The notes: generated from the letters alone by a model not told the origin. A stretch of DNA of 64,000 bases from Ziziphus jujuba (GCF_031755915.1 NC_083387.1:20481001-20545000); one strand, 5' to 3'. Counted from the stretch's first letter, positions 11,046 through 24,288 are shown. Made by a program: numbers and translations.

Positions 11046-13110
11046 GTATAGGTGTATTTTATCCTGAGGCTCATAGCTAAGCATAGGGCAGAAACACATG
11101 GCATGGAAGGGCAGTTGATGATTAGGATTAAATCTTTAAATTGATAAGTCTCAAGCTTAATGGCTCTTAAGGCTGATTTGATCTAACTTGGTATTATTTA
11201 TGTAGTCTAACTTATAAGGTTTGGAATCACCATAAATTGGTTAAGAAAGATCTGATGTTCATATTCATATTAAGGATTCTATTTGAACATGACTATATAT
11301 ATATATATATATCATCTAGTCAATAAAGATGTCTGCGGTATTTCTTTTTAGTTATTTAAAATCTATCAAGGTATCGGAGCTACACTTGCTTTAACCAACA
11401 AGTTCTTCTTCTATTGCCCTAGACATATTCATTAATATTGTTCCGTGGCAGTCCTTTTTTTTCCTTTTTTTTCTTTTTTTGTCACTTATGGTCGCTCCTA
11501 CCTCTTTTGATAATGCCTTGGATCCTCAACTATCATTACTTCTTTTCTCTTGGAACCAACCTTCGTCTTCATCAACTTTGCTTCCTGAGCTTCATTGAAA
11601 CTATTGAAAATGACACATGTTGGCACACCTAATTTATCCTTTGGTCATCGGTTATGATCTTATAGGCAATGCGGAAGACACTCTCCATTCTCCATTGCTA
11701 AAAACTTATAATTCCTCTCATCCTTAGCACTTTCTTTTTCTTTTTCTTTTTTTTATTCACCAGGATCATTTGCTTCATAGTGCCTTCCTTGCATTACCCT
11801 CACCAAATGTGGTTATCTCCGTTGCATCTACCATATTGTATTGTGAGGCATGGACTAAGCTTAACACATATGGCAGAGTCATCGGACTACATGAATCTCT
11901 TAGATAAGTAACCAAAGAAATTAAATACAGAGTATTATTAACAATAGGCAAACCATACTGGCACTGGATGATTCATTGATTGATGAAAATAAACCTTTGT
12001 ATATTAACAAACTAATCTTCTGTGTTCTCAATGGCCCATTTGTTGAATACAAATAGATTACTTCTGCTATTCATCCATGATATCTCAATTAGATTTGTCA
12101 AATTGGATGATAAGCTCGCTAACTATGAAGCATCCCTGAAACGAGTCAGTCCCTCATTTAACTATGCCAGTTACTGCTAATGCCACTTAAAAGAGTGGTC
12201 AAGGTTCCAACTTTAGTAGTCAGCACCTTCAAACTAAAGGTTATTAATGTGGTTCTCCTTCCTCTTACTAAAACATATCTAATAGGCACTATTTGCCAAT
12301 TTTGTGAAATTCATGGGCATGGTATCAAAGCAAGCCGCAAGTTGTTTCCTTATATCCTTTGGATTTTCAAGTCCTCATCATTATAGTAGTATGTTGCCCC
12401 TTTATGCTACTTTGCTCCTCCATAGCTTGCTTTACCTTTTCCATGAACTCACTTCATCATTAGGCTTTAATTGGCTTGTTGGTTTTAGAGCCGGACACCA
12501 TGTGACATTGGATATTCATAAACCCATAATGATGGTGAATTCATTAAGTTAAGGGATTTCTTTGTTATCAATGGTGTCTCTCATTTTCTCACTCCTCCAA
12601 AAACCCCTAAACATAAGGCTTACTTAGCCTCGCCATAGTCAAATATTCAAACTTGTCTCAGTCTATTAAGTCAAGCTTATTTACCGCTGCAGTTTTAGTC
12701 TCAAGCCTTTCTCAAAGCCACTTATCTTAACTGACTTCGGATGGTATTCTTTCATATGAAATCTCCTTATGAGGTCTTATTTTAGTCCCTACCTAATCAG
12801 GACAAACTAGTCAGGGTCTTTTGGTGTCTTTATTACCTATTGCTAAAGCTATATACTCATAAATAAGATGGAAACCAATCTGTCCCATTTGTTTGTTTCG
12901 ACTATTTTACATCTCAAGTGTTTATCATTGTTCTAAGTACTCCACAAGTTGTGTCCATGTGTTTGCTCTATGTGGATTTGTAGAATTAATGTTCCCTCAC
13001 AATTCTTTTCACATTGTTCTTCTTCGCACATCTTCTAATTCAATATCCTTGAAGACACTTTGTTTCTACTTCTCACTTTTTAATTCTAATCTCATATCCT
13101 CCATGCCCCA
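11046..13110 (+). pseudogene. Ty1/copia remnant: primer site, gag and integrase fragments
   Basis: A variant primer site (GGTATCGGAGC, about 11370) is followed by badly mutated gag. The pieces QDHLLHSA.LA..SPNVV..VAST..EAWTKLN (about 11760-11870), KLDDKLANYEASLKR (about 12090-12145) and a zinc knuckle CQFCEIHGHGIKA (about 12295-12335) are readable in different frames. From 12520 an integrase piece reads GEFIKLRDFFVINGVSHFLTPP. A post-integrase stretch follows (YFTSQ..YHCS..STS.VHV) near 12900. There are many stops and frameshifts. RT is absent here; the RNase H fragment at 17830 may be its displaced end. Confidence 0.65.
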
Positions 13111-13640
13111 CATTTGCCTACGGGAAAATATGTAAGCCTTCGGAAAAGTATATAAATCCTTTGGGCAAATGGGTAAGCTTATGAGCAAGTGTGGAAGCCT
13201 ACGGGCAAGTTATGGTGTTATTGTTATTAATATTACTATTATTATTATTTTCCTACTTTCTCTTGTTTATGTTATGCATTGGAACATTGTAAAATGATAT
13301 TAACATGTAGTATGATATTAAGTGGATGGTGTGGGCGGACGTGAATGTTTAAAAGTATTTTTTTTTTCTTTACTTATTAGTTCATTTCTATCATATATAT
13401 GTTTTTATATAGTTCGATATCGAAGTGCTGTAAATTGTGGAAATTATTATAGTAAGGTGGGAGGGATAAGGCGGAACCATATAGGAGTGCATTTTCGTGC
13501 AGGTAATTTTTGGGGCATGTTCTACCTTTAGGGGAGATGTTGCTGAATTTTTCATAAGACTATCCGGTATGGTTTTTTCTGAGATCAGAATTTGTCTAGG
13601 GTTTCAGAAAAAGGATCCTGGACGGGCTCTGACAATATAA
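13111..13640 (+). repeat. repeat family R1, copy 1 (with five-unit ~20-bp array)
   Basis: At 13116-13211 five imperfect units of about 20 bases share a core like GCCTWCGGGCAAG. A short ATT microsatellite follows, then a stretch ending near 13640 (ACCTTTAGGGGAGAT... AGGATCCTGGACGGG) that matches 33844-34345. A shorter related end lies at about 23400-23540. Probably part of a long LTR or other non-coding end of an unidentified retrotransposon. Confidence 0.6.
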
Positions 13641-16600
13641 CTAGGCTCTATACGAAAAAATTTAAATTCAACTCAAGTTAACAAAAGAGCCTAGGTTAAA
13701 AAACTTCCCATAAATTAATTTCCAAAAAATAAATTTAAGGAAAACCTTAGTTTTATTTGGTCCTTAAACAACATAAACTTGATTTTGTCTAGATTTTAAC
13801 TACAAAAGTGCTACTCTTACTGCACATAAACCAAAAACCCTTATATAAACATTCCCATAAGAAGATGAGCACTAAACAAAAAATAAAATTAGGAAAATAT
13901 AAAAAATTTCCAATAAAACATTTTTAGCTATATATAACCCACGATTTTCAGATCAATCAAGGATTTAATCCTACATCCGGTCCTTGCTAGAATGAATATG
14001 TGTTAAGATTGTTAGAAATATTATAACAAAAATCTAGTATGCAAAAATACAACAAGGATAGGAGCATAAAGATATTAAAAAAAATTAAGCTTGAATTTAC
14101 AACAAGCTTGTAAAAAGTAATGATAACGTACAAAATACATATTTTACAAAATATAATATGGAGAAGTAAAATAATAATAAACAAGTATATATACATATAT
14201 ATATATATATATTAATAAAAATATATTGGTATAAAAATCTATTAAAATGTAGGAACTTAACATTAGGGTCCTAGGCATCTGTTCTACACAGTGTTCTTAA
14301 AACAAATTTGCTCCTCATCAATTCTAGTGTATCCAAATGCGTCTATTTTCCAGGATACAACAATCTACAAAAGTTTCAAATGTAGCACTTTTGTGCATCT
14401 CTCTATAAACTTGAAATCTCCTTTCCTTTAACACATTGAAGGACTGTAGACAAATTTAAGGAAATTTCAAAAGGATATGTAAAGAGAGCTTCAGAGCTTC
14501 ATATCCTGTAATCCTTATGTTCTATCACTTTTCCACTTGAATATTGAAGGGAAGGGTTAGGCTGTATGTAGGTCTCAACCAAGTAAGAGATCAAGTAAGG
14601 TTTTTAATATGTTTAATAACATTCCCAACAAATTCTCCTATTTAGTCGACCATTACAAATGTTTTGCAATAAAACTGCTGTAATTTATTTAACCATTAAG
14701 AATTCATTCAAAACTTGTATCTCCCATATTAAACAACCAATTAACAAGCCATCAAAATGGCCATTATAATCATTAAATTGGTTTCTAATATCAAAATTTT
14801 CCAACAATGCTTGGTAGTTTAACTTTGCAAGTAAGGCTCATGAGGTTGTAGGTGTAAATTTTTCTTATTTCCTCACTCTCTCAAAACCAGGTTTGGTACT
14901 TCTCATATTTGTTGAATTTTCTTGTTCTTTTTTTAGTGATTTCGTTAAAATTTTGTCTTTTCCATGAGTCCTTCAACTTTTAAGATGTTTTTGCTTGTTC
15001 TTCATTATTGTCCATTGAAACTTTTGTTAAATAAAAGTTTTAGGTTTCTTAATTTTTGCCAAATTAAGAAGATGGCCTACATATTTGAATGATTTTTGGT
15101 CCTTTAAAATCTTTTGGTTTTATTATAGTTTAATGTATGTGTTAAGTACCTAAATTTTTACTTTGAGTACTAAGGAGTTCATGTTGTAAGTTTGTTGACA
15201 ATTAATAGAATGGTTGGCCTTTTATTAGTTTGAAGCCGATAGCACAATAAGAAAATTTTCTTCAAGTTTTTCTTGTAAATTTTGTTAAACTTGGACTTTG
15301 AATTTTAATTTTGTTTGGATACCTAAGCATTTAATTGGATGATAGTTTTTTTGTCGAGAATCATGGAGAATTAAGGTAAGTTAAGCTTAGACTCCTAATG
15401 TTGAGTAATTGATAATAGTGTTTAGGTTTAAATTTGAATTTCACATTCAACTTATGGTTTGAATGGTTAATAATGTAAACATGATAAAGACTTTGAACCT
15501 AAAAATTTTAATGTAGACTATAAATGTTAAGATCTTTGGTTCATGGAAATGAAGCTTTTGGACCTAAATTTGTTGCTTCACTAAGAGGTTTGATCGATTT
15601 TATCAAGTAAAAGTTTTCATGGTTTTGTTTTACTCATGTTGCAAAGAAAATTGGATTTTTGAGGTTAAGTTTAACATTTGAATTCATAGGAAGAATTTTG
15701 GTTAATTAAATTTTGTGTTTGAAGTAATAAGGTTGAGTTTAATTATCTTTTATTTCGGAAGACTATTGGTAATAAATTACTTTAATTTTGAGGTAAAGAA
15801 TTGGATTTTTCTTAATTAATGACAAGTTGACTTATATTTTATTATATGGAACTTGTAAATTATTTTGGACACAGATCTTGGTTTTAAGGTTGAGCTTTTG
15901 ATAAGGCTTGTTTATAATTTGGACTTAAATATTTTTCTTGTAGGCTAAGACTTGTTACTTAAGTCGTAAGTTAATTAATTTTGTTTTCCAAGTGTTGGAT
16001 ATTGTGATTCAATTTGAGTTTGTTTGGACCTGATTAGTATTGAATGGTTGGTCAATGATTGGCGATGAATAGTAATGGTTACAAGGTAACAAACTTATTA
16101 GTTTGGAAACTTTAGTAGAAAAAGAAACTATAGTAGAATGTTGTAGTGTTTGGATTAAGACTTAGTAATTTGTAGTAGAAAAAATGACTTTTATGGTTTA
16201 CCCTTTTGTTTACAAGTGTGTGTTTTGGAATGAGAAATCTTGAATTGGACACTAACTAAAGTGTTAGTTTTAATATAGACAAGGAAGCACTGACTTTGAA
16301 TTGGATAGGAGATCTTTTTATTACAGAAAAGTCCCTGGAAATGTAATGTAAGTGGTATCTTTTCTAAACCCCAATTATTTTCCAAAGTATCTGTATATGT
16401 TAAAGCATATTGCATTCATACATTTATAAGCATGGCATCTAGAATTGTATGTGAATCTTGTCGAATGTGATATATGCTATTTAATTTACAATTTGTACTA
16501 TTATTGTTATTATTATTATTATTTCAGAAATGTTAAGTTTATATTATGTGTGTGAACATAGCATGCATTGAACGTATCATAATAACCTGTTTTATGGAAA

Positions 16601-17820
16601 TTGTTTTATAAACTTGATTTTGGAAAAATATGCATTGGCCTTGATTTTCAATGTGTGCTTTTAAATGGTTCTTGATATATGGGTGGACTTGGTGAATTCG
16701 TGATTGGACTGTGATTTGATATGATTTGGTTATATATGGATTAATTATGTTTTATGGGTTGATTTTGATGTCTAGACTTAATTTGACCAACATAAGGACT
16801 AGAAACAAGATTGTCCTATTTTCCAAGATTGCTTACCTAAGGAAATGGTTAGGGTTGTTCTGTGACCTTAGATTTGATTATCCATCAGAACCAGATAAAG
16901 TTGACACATGGATTTAGTTTCATCACCAAAATTGGAGTTAGGATTAAGGGTATGGACTTGAATACGAATTTGATTATGGTTGTTTACCCACCCTACATAC
17001 TTTGATATGTTCCCTATATATATAGTGGCATAAGGTTTTCCCTAACATGCCTTATTTACTCTTGGCATATTTTAGTTAAATGATTTATAGATAGTCAGAT
17101 TACACTAATTTGTTTTTGTATGTGCTAACTGCATATTATCTAGTATATAAATGATGATTTCATGGAACTCAGGATCCTTTATCATATGCATTGCATTACG
17201 TGTTGCATTTACATTTATAAATTATTTCATTATCTCAAAATTATTATTATTTTGGTAACGAGTGCATTAAACCCACTTATCAAGTACCAATACTCTTTCC
17301 TCGATTTCCAACCTCCATAGGCATTTAGTGGATCATAATGGGTGTCAAAATTAAGAATGGTGGAAAAGCCTGGAGTACCATTATATGATCCAGTTGGTAT
17401 ATGCTAAGGAAGTTAATTAGGTTTGTGTTTTTTATAAATTTTATGGAGTTATTATTTTTGGAGTTGGGACTTGGTAATTTATTTTTAGTACTAATGAGGT
17501 TAAATATGACTTGTACTAGCAATATGATTGACTTCAATTTAATTTTATGTTAAGGTTAAAATGTATTATATGGAGATTAATGACTTAAATAAAAAAATTA
17601 TTTGGAATTAGTATGTTTGTGATGTTGTATTGAGATTAACTTTTTCTATTTTTAAGTTACATGATCTTTGAAGCTGTTAAGGCTATTACTCTTGGTAGTT
17701 TGACAAAGTCCTCTCTAAGATATGGGAACAAATGATGACTTAATGAACAATACTAAAAAGAAATTTTGGATGGTGTTGATTGCTTAATAAGTTTAGGATA
17801 GTTAATGTCATCGCCGCAGA
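13641..17820. other. repeat-like AT-rich region, no gene recognised
   Basis: No open frame with a recognisable domain on either strand. The sequence contains TA and ATT microsatellites (about 14190-14212, 16500-16525) and long T/G-rich stretches that look like retrotransposon LTR or leader DNA. I could not pair them with a second copy. It may separate the two halves of a disrupted copia element (11046-13110 and 17830-18290). Confidence 0.35.
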
Positions 17821-17829
17821 ACCTTATAA

Positions 17830-18290
17830 AGGCTCGAATATAGATTATCGAAATCTACAAGAGGTTATTGCATTTATCTTGGTGATTCTTTGGATTGATG
17901 CTAGTAAAACATGGTGGCTCCGTCTAATATTGAGTCAGAATACTGAGCCTTAATGTATGGAGTTGCTGAGATTTCATGGATGCAGTAACTTATGGCAGAG
18001 TAAAAGATTATTGCCCGATAATTCTAGTTATTTGATACGATAACATGGGCATTGACTCCCTTGCAACAAATTTGATTTTCCATCAATGGATGAAGCATAT
18101 TGAAGTAGATGTTCACTTCATTCATGACAAAGTAGTTCAACAATCTTTGGATGTCTACTACATACTTATAACAAATCAAATTGCTAATACTGTTACAAAA
18201 ATTCATCTAACCACACAGATACAATAGCTTCAAACCAAGCTTAATGGATGCCACACCCATTTTGTTTAAGGGGGATGATATTTTAAGTAC
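17830..18290 (+). pseudogene. Ty1/copia RNase H C-terminal fragment
   Basis: Broken reading frames around 17890-18010 resemble the copia RNase H segment with V-A-x-S-x-x-E-S-E-Y. The open part at 18045-18227 reads SLATNLIFHQWMKHIEVDVHF, then IHDKVVQQSLDV and TNQIANTVTK, the typical end of copia pol. A G-rich run (GGGGGATGATATT, about 18270) resembles the site before a 3' LTR. RT is not present. Confidence 0.65.
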
Positions 18291-19135
18291 ATCAAGTGAT
18301 AAGGTGTTCAAAAATATGGCTTAGATAGACGTCATAAAAGTTAGTAGATCTTGTTTATTGCAATCATAGACGATAGGTGTATTTAGCTATATCAACAATA
18401 GTGATAGCGTTGTAAATATCGAATAGGCATACATGGCATATAATAATACCAATGTTATGCATTTATATCTCTAATTAAAATATATAATACATGATTTTAA
18501 CAAAACATACAAACATCCAAAAGGAACATAAAGTTAGTTCATCATTTGTCAAACATGTTCAAATCTTTAGGCTACAAATAAAGCCAAAAAAGTTTTTTAC
18601 ATTCCTCACTTTACAAAGACAAATGTGTATGCATATTTATTTAATGACAAGTAATATTGTTTGATGCTTGGAAGCCTTGAAGTGAACATGGGTATATTGT
18701 TTGTTTTGTTGAAGCAAGTCAAGTTGCTTACCTGATAAGCAACTGTTTGCTAATATTGAATTGCGCACATCACAATTTTGTAGCTACAAATTTGAATTTA
18801 ACAACAAAATAATAATTAATAATTGAGGAGATACAATAATAAATAAACCAAATAAATCTGAACATAAAATTAAAAAGAAACTTTGAGAAATATTTATTGA
18901 TTGAGGTTCGGAAAGTTCTAACATGCTATGGCCGGTATCAACTAGATGAAGTAAGTGTGCAAGTGTATAATTTGCATTTTCCTCAAAATGTCTCTTTCTT
19001 CAGGGCATGGAATATTAGATAACCTTTTTTTTTTTTTCTTGAGGTAAAAGCTATCTCTTAGTAGTTCTTAATTCTTCACCTTTCTCAAGATGTATCTTTC
19101 TTATCTAGTCCTTTTGATTTAACAATATTTGTATA
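18291..19135. other. unassigned region, possible copia 3' LTR
   Basis: Sits where the 3' LTR of the copia fragment would lie. I could not match it convincingly to a second copy. Homopolymer T run at about 19025-19039. No gene seen. Confidence 0.3.
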
Positions 19136-19722
19136 ACACCCTATCTCCACTGGCGAATTTGTCGTTCTCTACCGATATCGTCTCCAATTTAGCCATGATA
19201 CTCAGTATGGGATTTTTCGTTCAGAGTTTTCCAAGAGGTCACCCATCCTAGGATTATTCTGACCTGAGCATGCTTAACTTCAGAGTTCTTTTGAATCTTG
19301 AAGCTAACTGTTCTGAAAAGGCTCGATGTTATGAAAGTGACTATCATTACATTTAAATCCTCTCCTGATCCACACTTGGACGATGTGGGATTGGACACCA
19401 GATAGCTTGTCAGTGCCCTACATCCACCCTAAATTTGTCCTCGCTATTATATTTCTGATTAGGTATAGGCTATGATACCATTTCTAACACCATGCCACCA
19501 TTAGCGACTTGTCACTTTTTGTTTATATTGTCCTCAGTTTAGTCACCACATTCAGTGTAACATTTTTTGTTCAAAGTTTCCTAAGAAATCACATATCCTA
19601 AGATTGCCCTCATCTGAGCATGCTCAACTTCAGAGTTCTTTCGAATCCTAAAGGCAACTGCTCAGAAAAAAGCTTGGCATTATGATAGTAACAATCATTA
19701 TATTTAAATCATCCCCTGATTT
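19136..19722 (-). mobile_element. Cassandra-type TRIM with 5S rRNA-like LTRs
   Basis: Two related blocks, about 19137-19436 and 19483-19722, flank a very short interior. The plus-strand string GGCTATGATACCA (19468-19480) is the reverse complement of a tRNA-Met primer site, so the element runs on the minus strand. Each block contains, in reverse complement, the internal Pol III promoter half of 5S rRNA: AGGATGGGTGACC and AAGTTAAGCATGCT at 19231-19290, and a more decayed copy at 19581-19645. 5S-derived LTRs in a coding-free element are the hallmark of Cassandra. The upstream LTR is cut off at about 19722 by the gypsy module. Confidence 0.75.
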
Positions 19723-20211
19723 ACAACCAACTACCCATTGGGGTGCTGATCTTATAGAAATTAAGATGGGACGAATCACTAGGGCACAATCTAGGAAATT
19801 CAAAGACAATCTGGTTAGTTTCATCCAAAGAGTGATTCACAATCTAGGAAATTCAAAGACAATCTGGTTAGTTTCATCCAAAGAGTGATTCAATCTCAAG
19901 AGGGCATGACAATACCAAAAATCCGAAGCTCGACTTATGCATCCAAGTTATGAAGGTCGAAATGGACCTGCCAAGCTGTTTTAGTGCTTCGATGGACTCC
20001 GGGTAGCAAAGAGTGAATTTTTGGTTTATGAATGTGATTGAGCACTCCATGGGACCATGGAATCATTCTAAGACAAAATCAAAAGCATTCAAATAGCACA
20101 TATGCACATGAAGCTTCATGTTGGTCGAAAATGCTTGTTTTGGAGCTGACTTTAACTTCTTTTGCTGATCAAGCAAATTTGACTTATTCCAATCAAAGAA
20201 CAACATATGGG
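19723..20211 (+). mobile_element. gypsy 3' internal tail (module copy 2) with 53-bp tandem duplication
   Basis: Matches 5184-5634 and 9945-10372: QPTTHWGADLIEIKMGRITRAQ then KFKDNL. Positions 19787-19839 and 19840-19892 are near-perfect tandem copies of 53 bases, and 53 is not a multiple of three. The stretch runs straight into an LTR. Confidence 0.72.
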
Positions 20212-20886
20212 AATCAATATTAATCCTGTTTAGCATCCTACATGTCATATTGGAGCTAATTTGGAGCCTAAACTAGCTGGTGATTGGATAAAGATATCTT
20301 AGTTGTAAAACTAGTAAACTGATTGCCTAATCTGAAATTTGACTTTTATTTCAGGAAATTAGTCTTTGATTTTTATTTTTATTTATTTATTTATTAGACA
20401 AATTAATTTAGGAAGGTTAGTATTTTATTATGTTGATTATAAACTAATTAATTCCTATTTCAAAATTAAGGAATTAATTAATCCAAATTAGATTAAAAAC
20501 GTGAGAATTTCGGCCACACCTTGTTGTTTCCTTATTGTTGGCTGAATTTTACCTTGCTAAATCAAGGATTTTTTTTTTTTTTACTTTATCCTATTTAAAG
20601 GCTTATTTTTCAATGGAATGACAATTTAGATTATTAGTCAAAAATTATTTGTGAGAAAAATTCTTTTTGTTCTCTTTGAACACCTAAAACACTTAATAGA
20701 AATCAAGTGTTTTAGTTTGACTTATCAACAGGACATCCATCACCTATTGTGGTGTCTTCATCATATACCAAGGTTTCTAATCATAAATTGATTAGAGGTT
20801 AAGGTGACCATAAGAATCTGAACTTAATTTTCGATCCAGACTAATTTAATACGGATTTAGGAACAAGTTGACCTAGGTTTGTATCA
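20212..20886 (+). repeat. gypsy LTR (module copy 2)
   Basis: Starts TATGGGAATC (TG decayed to TA) and ends GTTTGTATCA. It aligns through the CCTATTTAAAGGCTTA, TTCTCTTTGAACACCTAAAACAC and GGACATCCATCACC landmarks with the LTRs at 5635 and 10373. It belongs to a slightly different subfamily, shared with 24289-24861. Confidence 0.75.
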
Positions 20887-20899
20887 CACAAGGTAGCTT

Positions 20900-22733
20900 G
20901 TTGTCACATTTGCATCTTGAGAATGGTCTTTATTTCCTTTATTGAAGCAGATTCATTGAAGTTTTCTTGTATATCACCATTCACATAGAGACCCAAAATA
21001 TGTTCAATCAATTTTGCTATATTACATGCTTGAGCAGTTACTAGATTAAATGTCATTTCACTTTTAGAAGCCCTACTTGATATCCTTGTGAAGATAGAAC
21101 ATAAATATACATATTGATAAGTTTGTTGCAACTTAGGATATGCTTGAACTTCATGCCCATTCATATTTTGGACACATTCTACTCTAACTTTGTCCACCTT
21201 TTCAACATACAATGATTAGGAATATCCTTGATATGAAAGGCTTCTATAATAATCTTAATTACATAACTTTATAAAAACTTCTTCCACCTTAAACATCCTA
21301 CAACTACAATGTAATATATTGTCACCACCCATTTCCACATATCGCTTTTTGGAGTTATCATCCATCATAAATTTATAATGAAAATTGTCACCCGGATGCA
21401 ATTTGTTATAGGCAATTCCATATCGTCTTTAAATTGATCTTGAAATTGAGTTTGGATAGTCTTTTAACTGGCATTAAAACTTTCATTCAACTAGATACTC
21501 GTTATTCAAGCAAACCATGGTTGCCTAACATATGGATAAGCTCATTTCTCTTTTAGCTCGAGTATGCTTTTTGATAAATTATTATCATGCATCTCATACT
21601 GATCAAGCATATCATTCCAAGCAATTAAAAATTCATCTTCCTCTTTGATGTAATTCGTGCACCAAGATAAAACACTTTTCACACCACCATGACCCTTAAA
21701 CATGCTATATGCATGTTTCAAAGCATTTTACATCATATCCTATGTAAGATGTTTATGGTACGTGTCTCAAAATACATGTAAAACAGCCTTGGCCATTACC
21801 ATATCCTGATCTGTGAATATGGTTTTTGGAGCCTTATTAGACATTGTTTTTAAAAATGTTTCAAGCAACCATATACAAAAATCAATAGTTTCATCATACA
21901 TTAAAGCTACACCAAATACAAAAGTCTCTCCATGATGATTAAGCCCAACAAAAATTGCAAATGGCCTATTTGCTTTGTTAATCTTATAAGTTGCATCAAA
22001 ACTTACAACAATCTCAAACTAATCATAATCATTTATCATTCTAGAAATTGCCCAAAATACATTAGTGATTTGTTCATTGCTATCTAATTGCATAGAATAG
22101 GAAGAAAAAAATTATGGCTTTTATAGTGTTTGGTTAAAAAAAGCACCTTAACACACATCCTACTTTTTCATATGCCAAATCACTTTTCCTTTTCTATTGA
22201 ATGTAGGCTTTTTTATCTAGCCTTGTATAGCCAAGAGACTTATTTCCACCTATTTGTTCCTATTAACTTAAATGCAAATTTAAGTGGATGCCAAATTTAC
22301 TTCAGTTGCCTGTGATGTAGCTATATATATATATATATATTGTGAAGGTAACATATGAGTACACTCTTGTGAAACAAAAGGATGATTTTTCATATCTACA
22401 AAATAAGTAACGTAATAAACGTTTTTTTCCTATTCAACTTAATAGACATTTAAGCATCACAACCGATCCTTGTTTTTGTTGTTGGTTTTATGGTTAAAAT
22501 ATCTTGCTTATCCTTTGTTGAAAAACATGCTCACAACATACAAACAATCTTGAATAATGTCACGTGTAGGCTTGTTTTTTCCAAGAGACTCTCTTCTAAT
22601 ACTAAGCCTCAATCTTAACCTATATGTGTTATATAAAAGTCATATGCCGCTTGTCTGAATCAAGCTCCATATCAAATCTAGGTTTCGAATACAATTCATT
22701 GCAACATTCTAAATCAATATTATCATAAACCAT
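20900..22733 (-). pseudogene. FAR1/FHY3-related (MULE transposase-derived) pseudogene
   Basis: Proteins of the FAR1-related family descend from Mutator-like transposases, with an N-terminal zinc-finger DNA-binding domain, a MULE transposase core and a SWIM zinc finger. Reading the minus strand from an ATG at 22731-22733, the start (ECCNELYSKPRFDMELDSD) is quickly broken by stops. At about 22025-21770 the MULE core is readable: VVSFDATYKINKANRPFAIF, then VGLNHHGETFVFG and APKTIFTDQDMVMAKA. At about 21340-21270 the SWIM-like piece ILHCSCRMFKVEE appears. The C-terminal part is open at 20904-21212. Many stops and frameshifts exclude a functional protein. It could be a decayed host gene copy or a relic of a MULE transposon; no terminal inverted repeats were found. 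Confidence 0.75.
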
Positions 22734-22739
22734 TGTAGA

Positions 22740-24288
22740 GAATTAAGTATCTTTGAAGGATTTAAACAATTTATTTATAAGCAACCAAATCGTATATTAA
22801 AACAACATAAAAAATATAAAAAAAAAAATACATAGCAAAATAAATATATGAACGTGAAAGGAAACTGAGTTTCACTAGTACATATGGAAAACTAGCAATA
22901 ACTCAATTCCACGAGAAGAATACAACATATCTTTTTATTGATTTGTTACAAAAAAAAAAAAAAAACACGAAATCAGAGATTAACCATAGGACTTTACAAC
23001 AAGTGAACGAAAGGTTTTGAGAGAAATGTTATTATTAAATATAAATATTTTCCAAAGTTTATTTTTATTTACTTATGTAACCTGTTTAATAATTTGATGT
23101 TTTTAAACTATTCCCTTAGGTCTCGGTTGAAAAGTAATGGATGCTACGTTTGGGCATTCTTCATTGTCATCTTCTTGTTTTCATCAGTATCTCATCTTCA
23201 TCTTCATTGTACTTCCATTGAATATTATTTATGCTATTTTCTTTAGCTTTAAACTCCTCTAATTCTTTTAGATTGCTCTAGTAGTATAACCTAATATGTA
23301 TAACTCTTATTTATCTTTCTTTTTCATGGGTCTTGGATTTGGAACCCTTGATGTTTATGTAAATGATTTTGTAGGAATTCTATTAAAAGTATTTATGATA
23401 TTTATTTATACTATTGGATTATATTCACAAAGAGATTTTATTGGATTTTCGATAAATAGTTCAATAAGGGTTTCCCTAGATGGGACCACTTCGGATTCTT
23501 GAAAAGGACCCTAGAGGCAGTCCTGACAATGCATAGAAAAGAAATTTTAGTTGACTATTATCATGCGGATATGGATTTAAATGCTCATAAGAATGTTCAT
23601 ATGCAGTAACATTCATTATACCGATGCTTTTCCTAAAATGGCCTTTTTAAGATATGGTCATTGGTGAATATCTCATTAATCTTAATGCTAGAGATAATTT
23701 GATAATGCAATAAAGTGCTATATTTTTTCTTTCTTCTTTATACTGGGTATTAGAAAATTTTTTAGAGGCCATGGATATTTATTGGTTAAGGTTATTCTAC
23801 TGTCAAAAGTTGTACAAAAAGAAAGGTAGGACAAATTGGAGAAAATATTCCATTGATCATTTATTTTATATTTGATAATAAATGCCACTGTAAATAAATA
23901 GTTATCCTATGTTCGAGGAAAAGAAAAAACATAGACACTAAATGAAACACAAATTGAAATTGAGTTGATTGTAAATAAAAGATATTATATTATGAACTAG
24001 GCTCTTTCATGTATGTTTGATGATATAAATGGAGCAAGAAGAAGTCGCAAGTCAACATTTGGTATCGGAATCATTAATGAAATTAATAGTATGTGTAAGT
24101 ATATTTGTTTTAATTCCTTTTAAAAAATTTCATGTTTTCACTTTCTTTTAATTCTTTGCATTTAATGTTATAGCAGCAATTGGTATCAGAATCACTAATG
24201 AAATTAATTGTTTTAAGGTGAGGATATTGGTTTAATATGCATTTGCTAATGGGGAAAAATAGTGCATTATGAGAGAGTGAGCAACAAT
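22740..24288. other. unassigned repeat-like region with two primer-site-like motifs
   Basis: Contains poly-A/T runs (22950-22966), an R1-like end near 23400-23540, and two nearly identical stretches about 120 bases apart (around 24058 and 24178). Each of these has TTGGTATCRGAATCAYTAAT, like a mutated tRNA-Met primer site. No coding capacity was recognised. Confidence 0.4.

Noticed and set aside
13116..13211. CRISPR-like regular repeat
   Set aside because: Units of about 20 bases are directly adjacent with no unique spacers, and the context is a plant nuclear genome.
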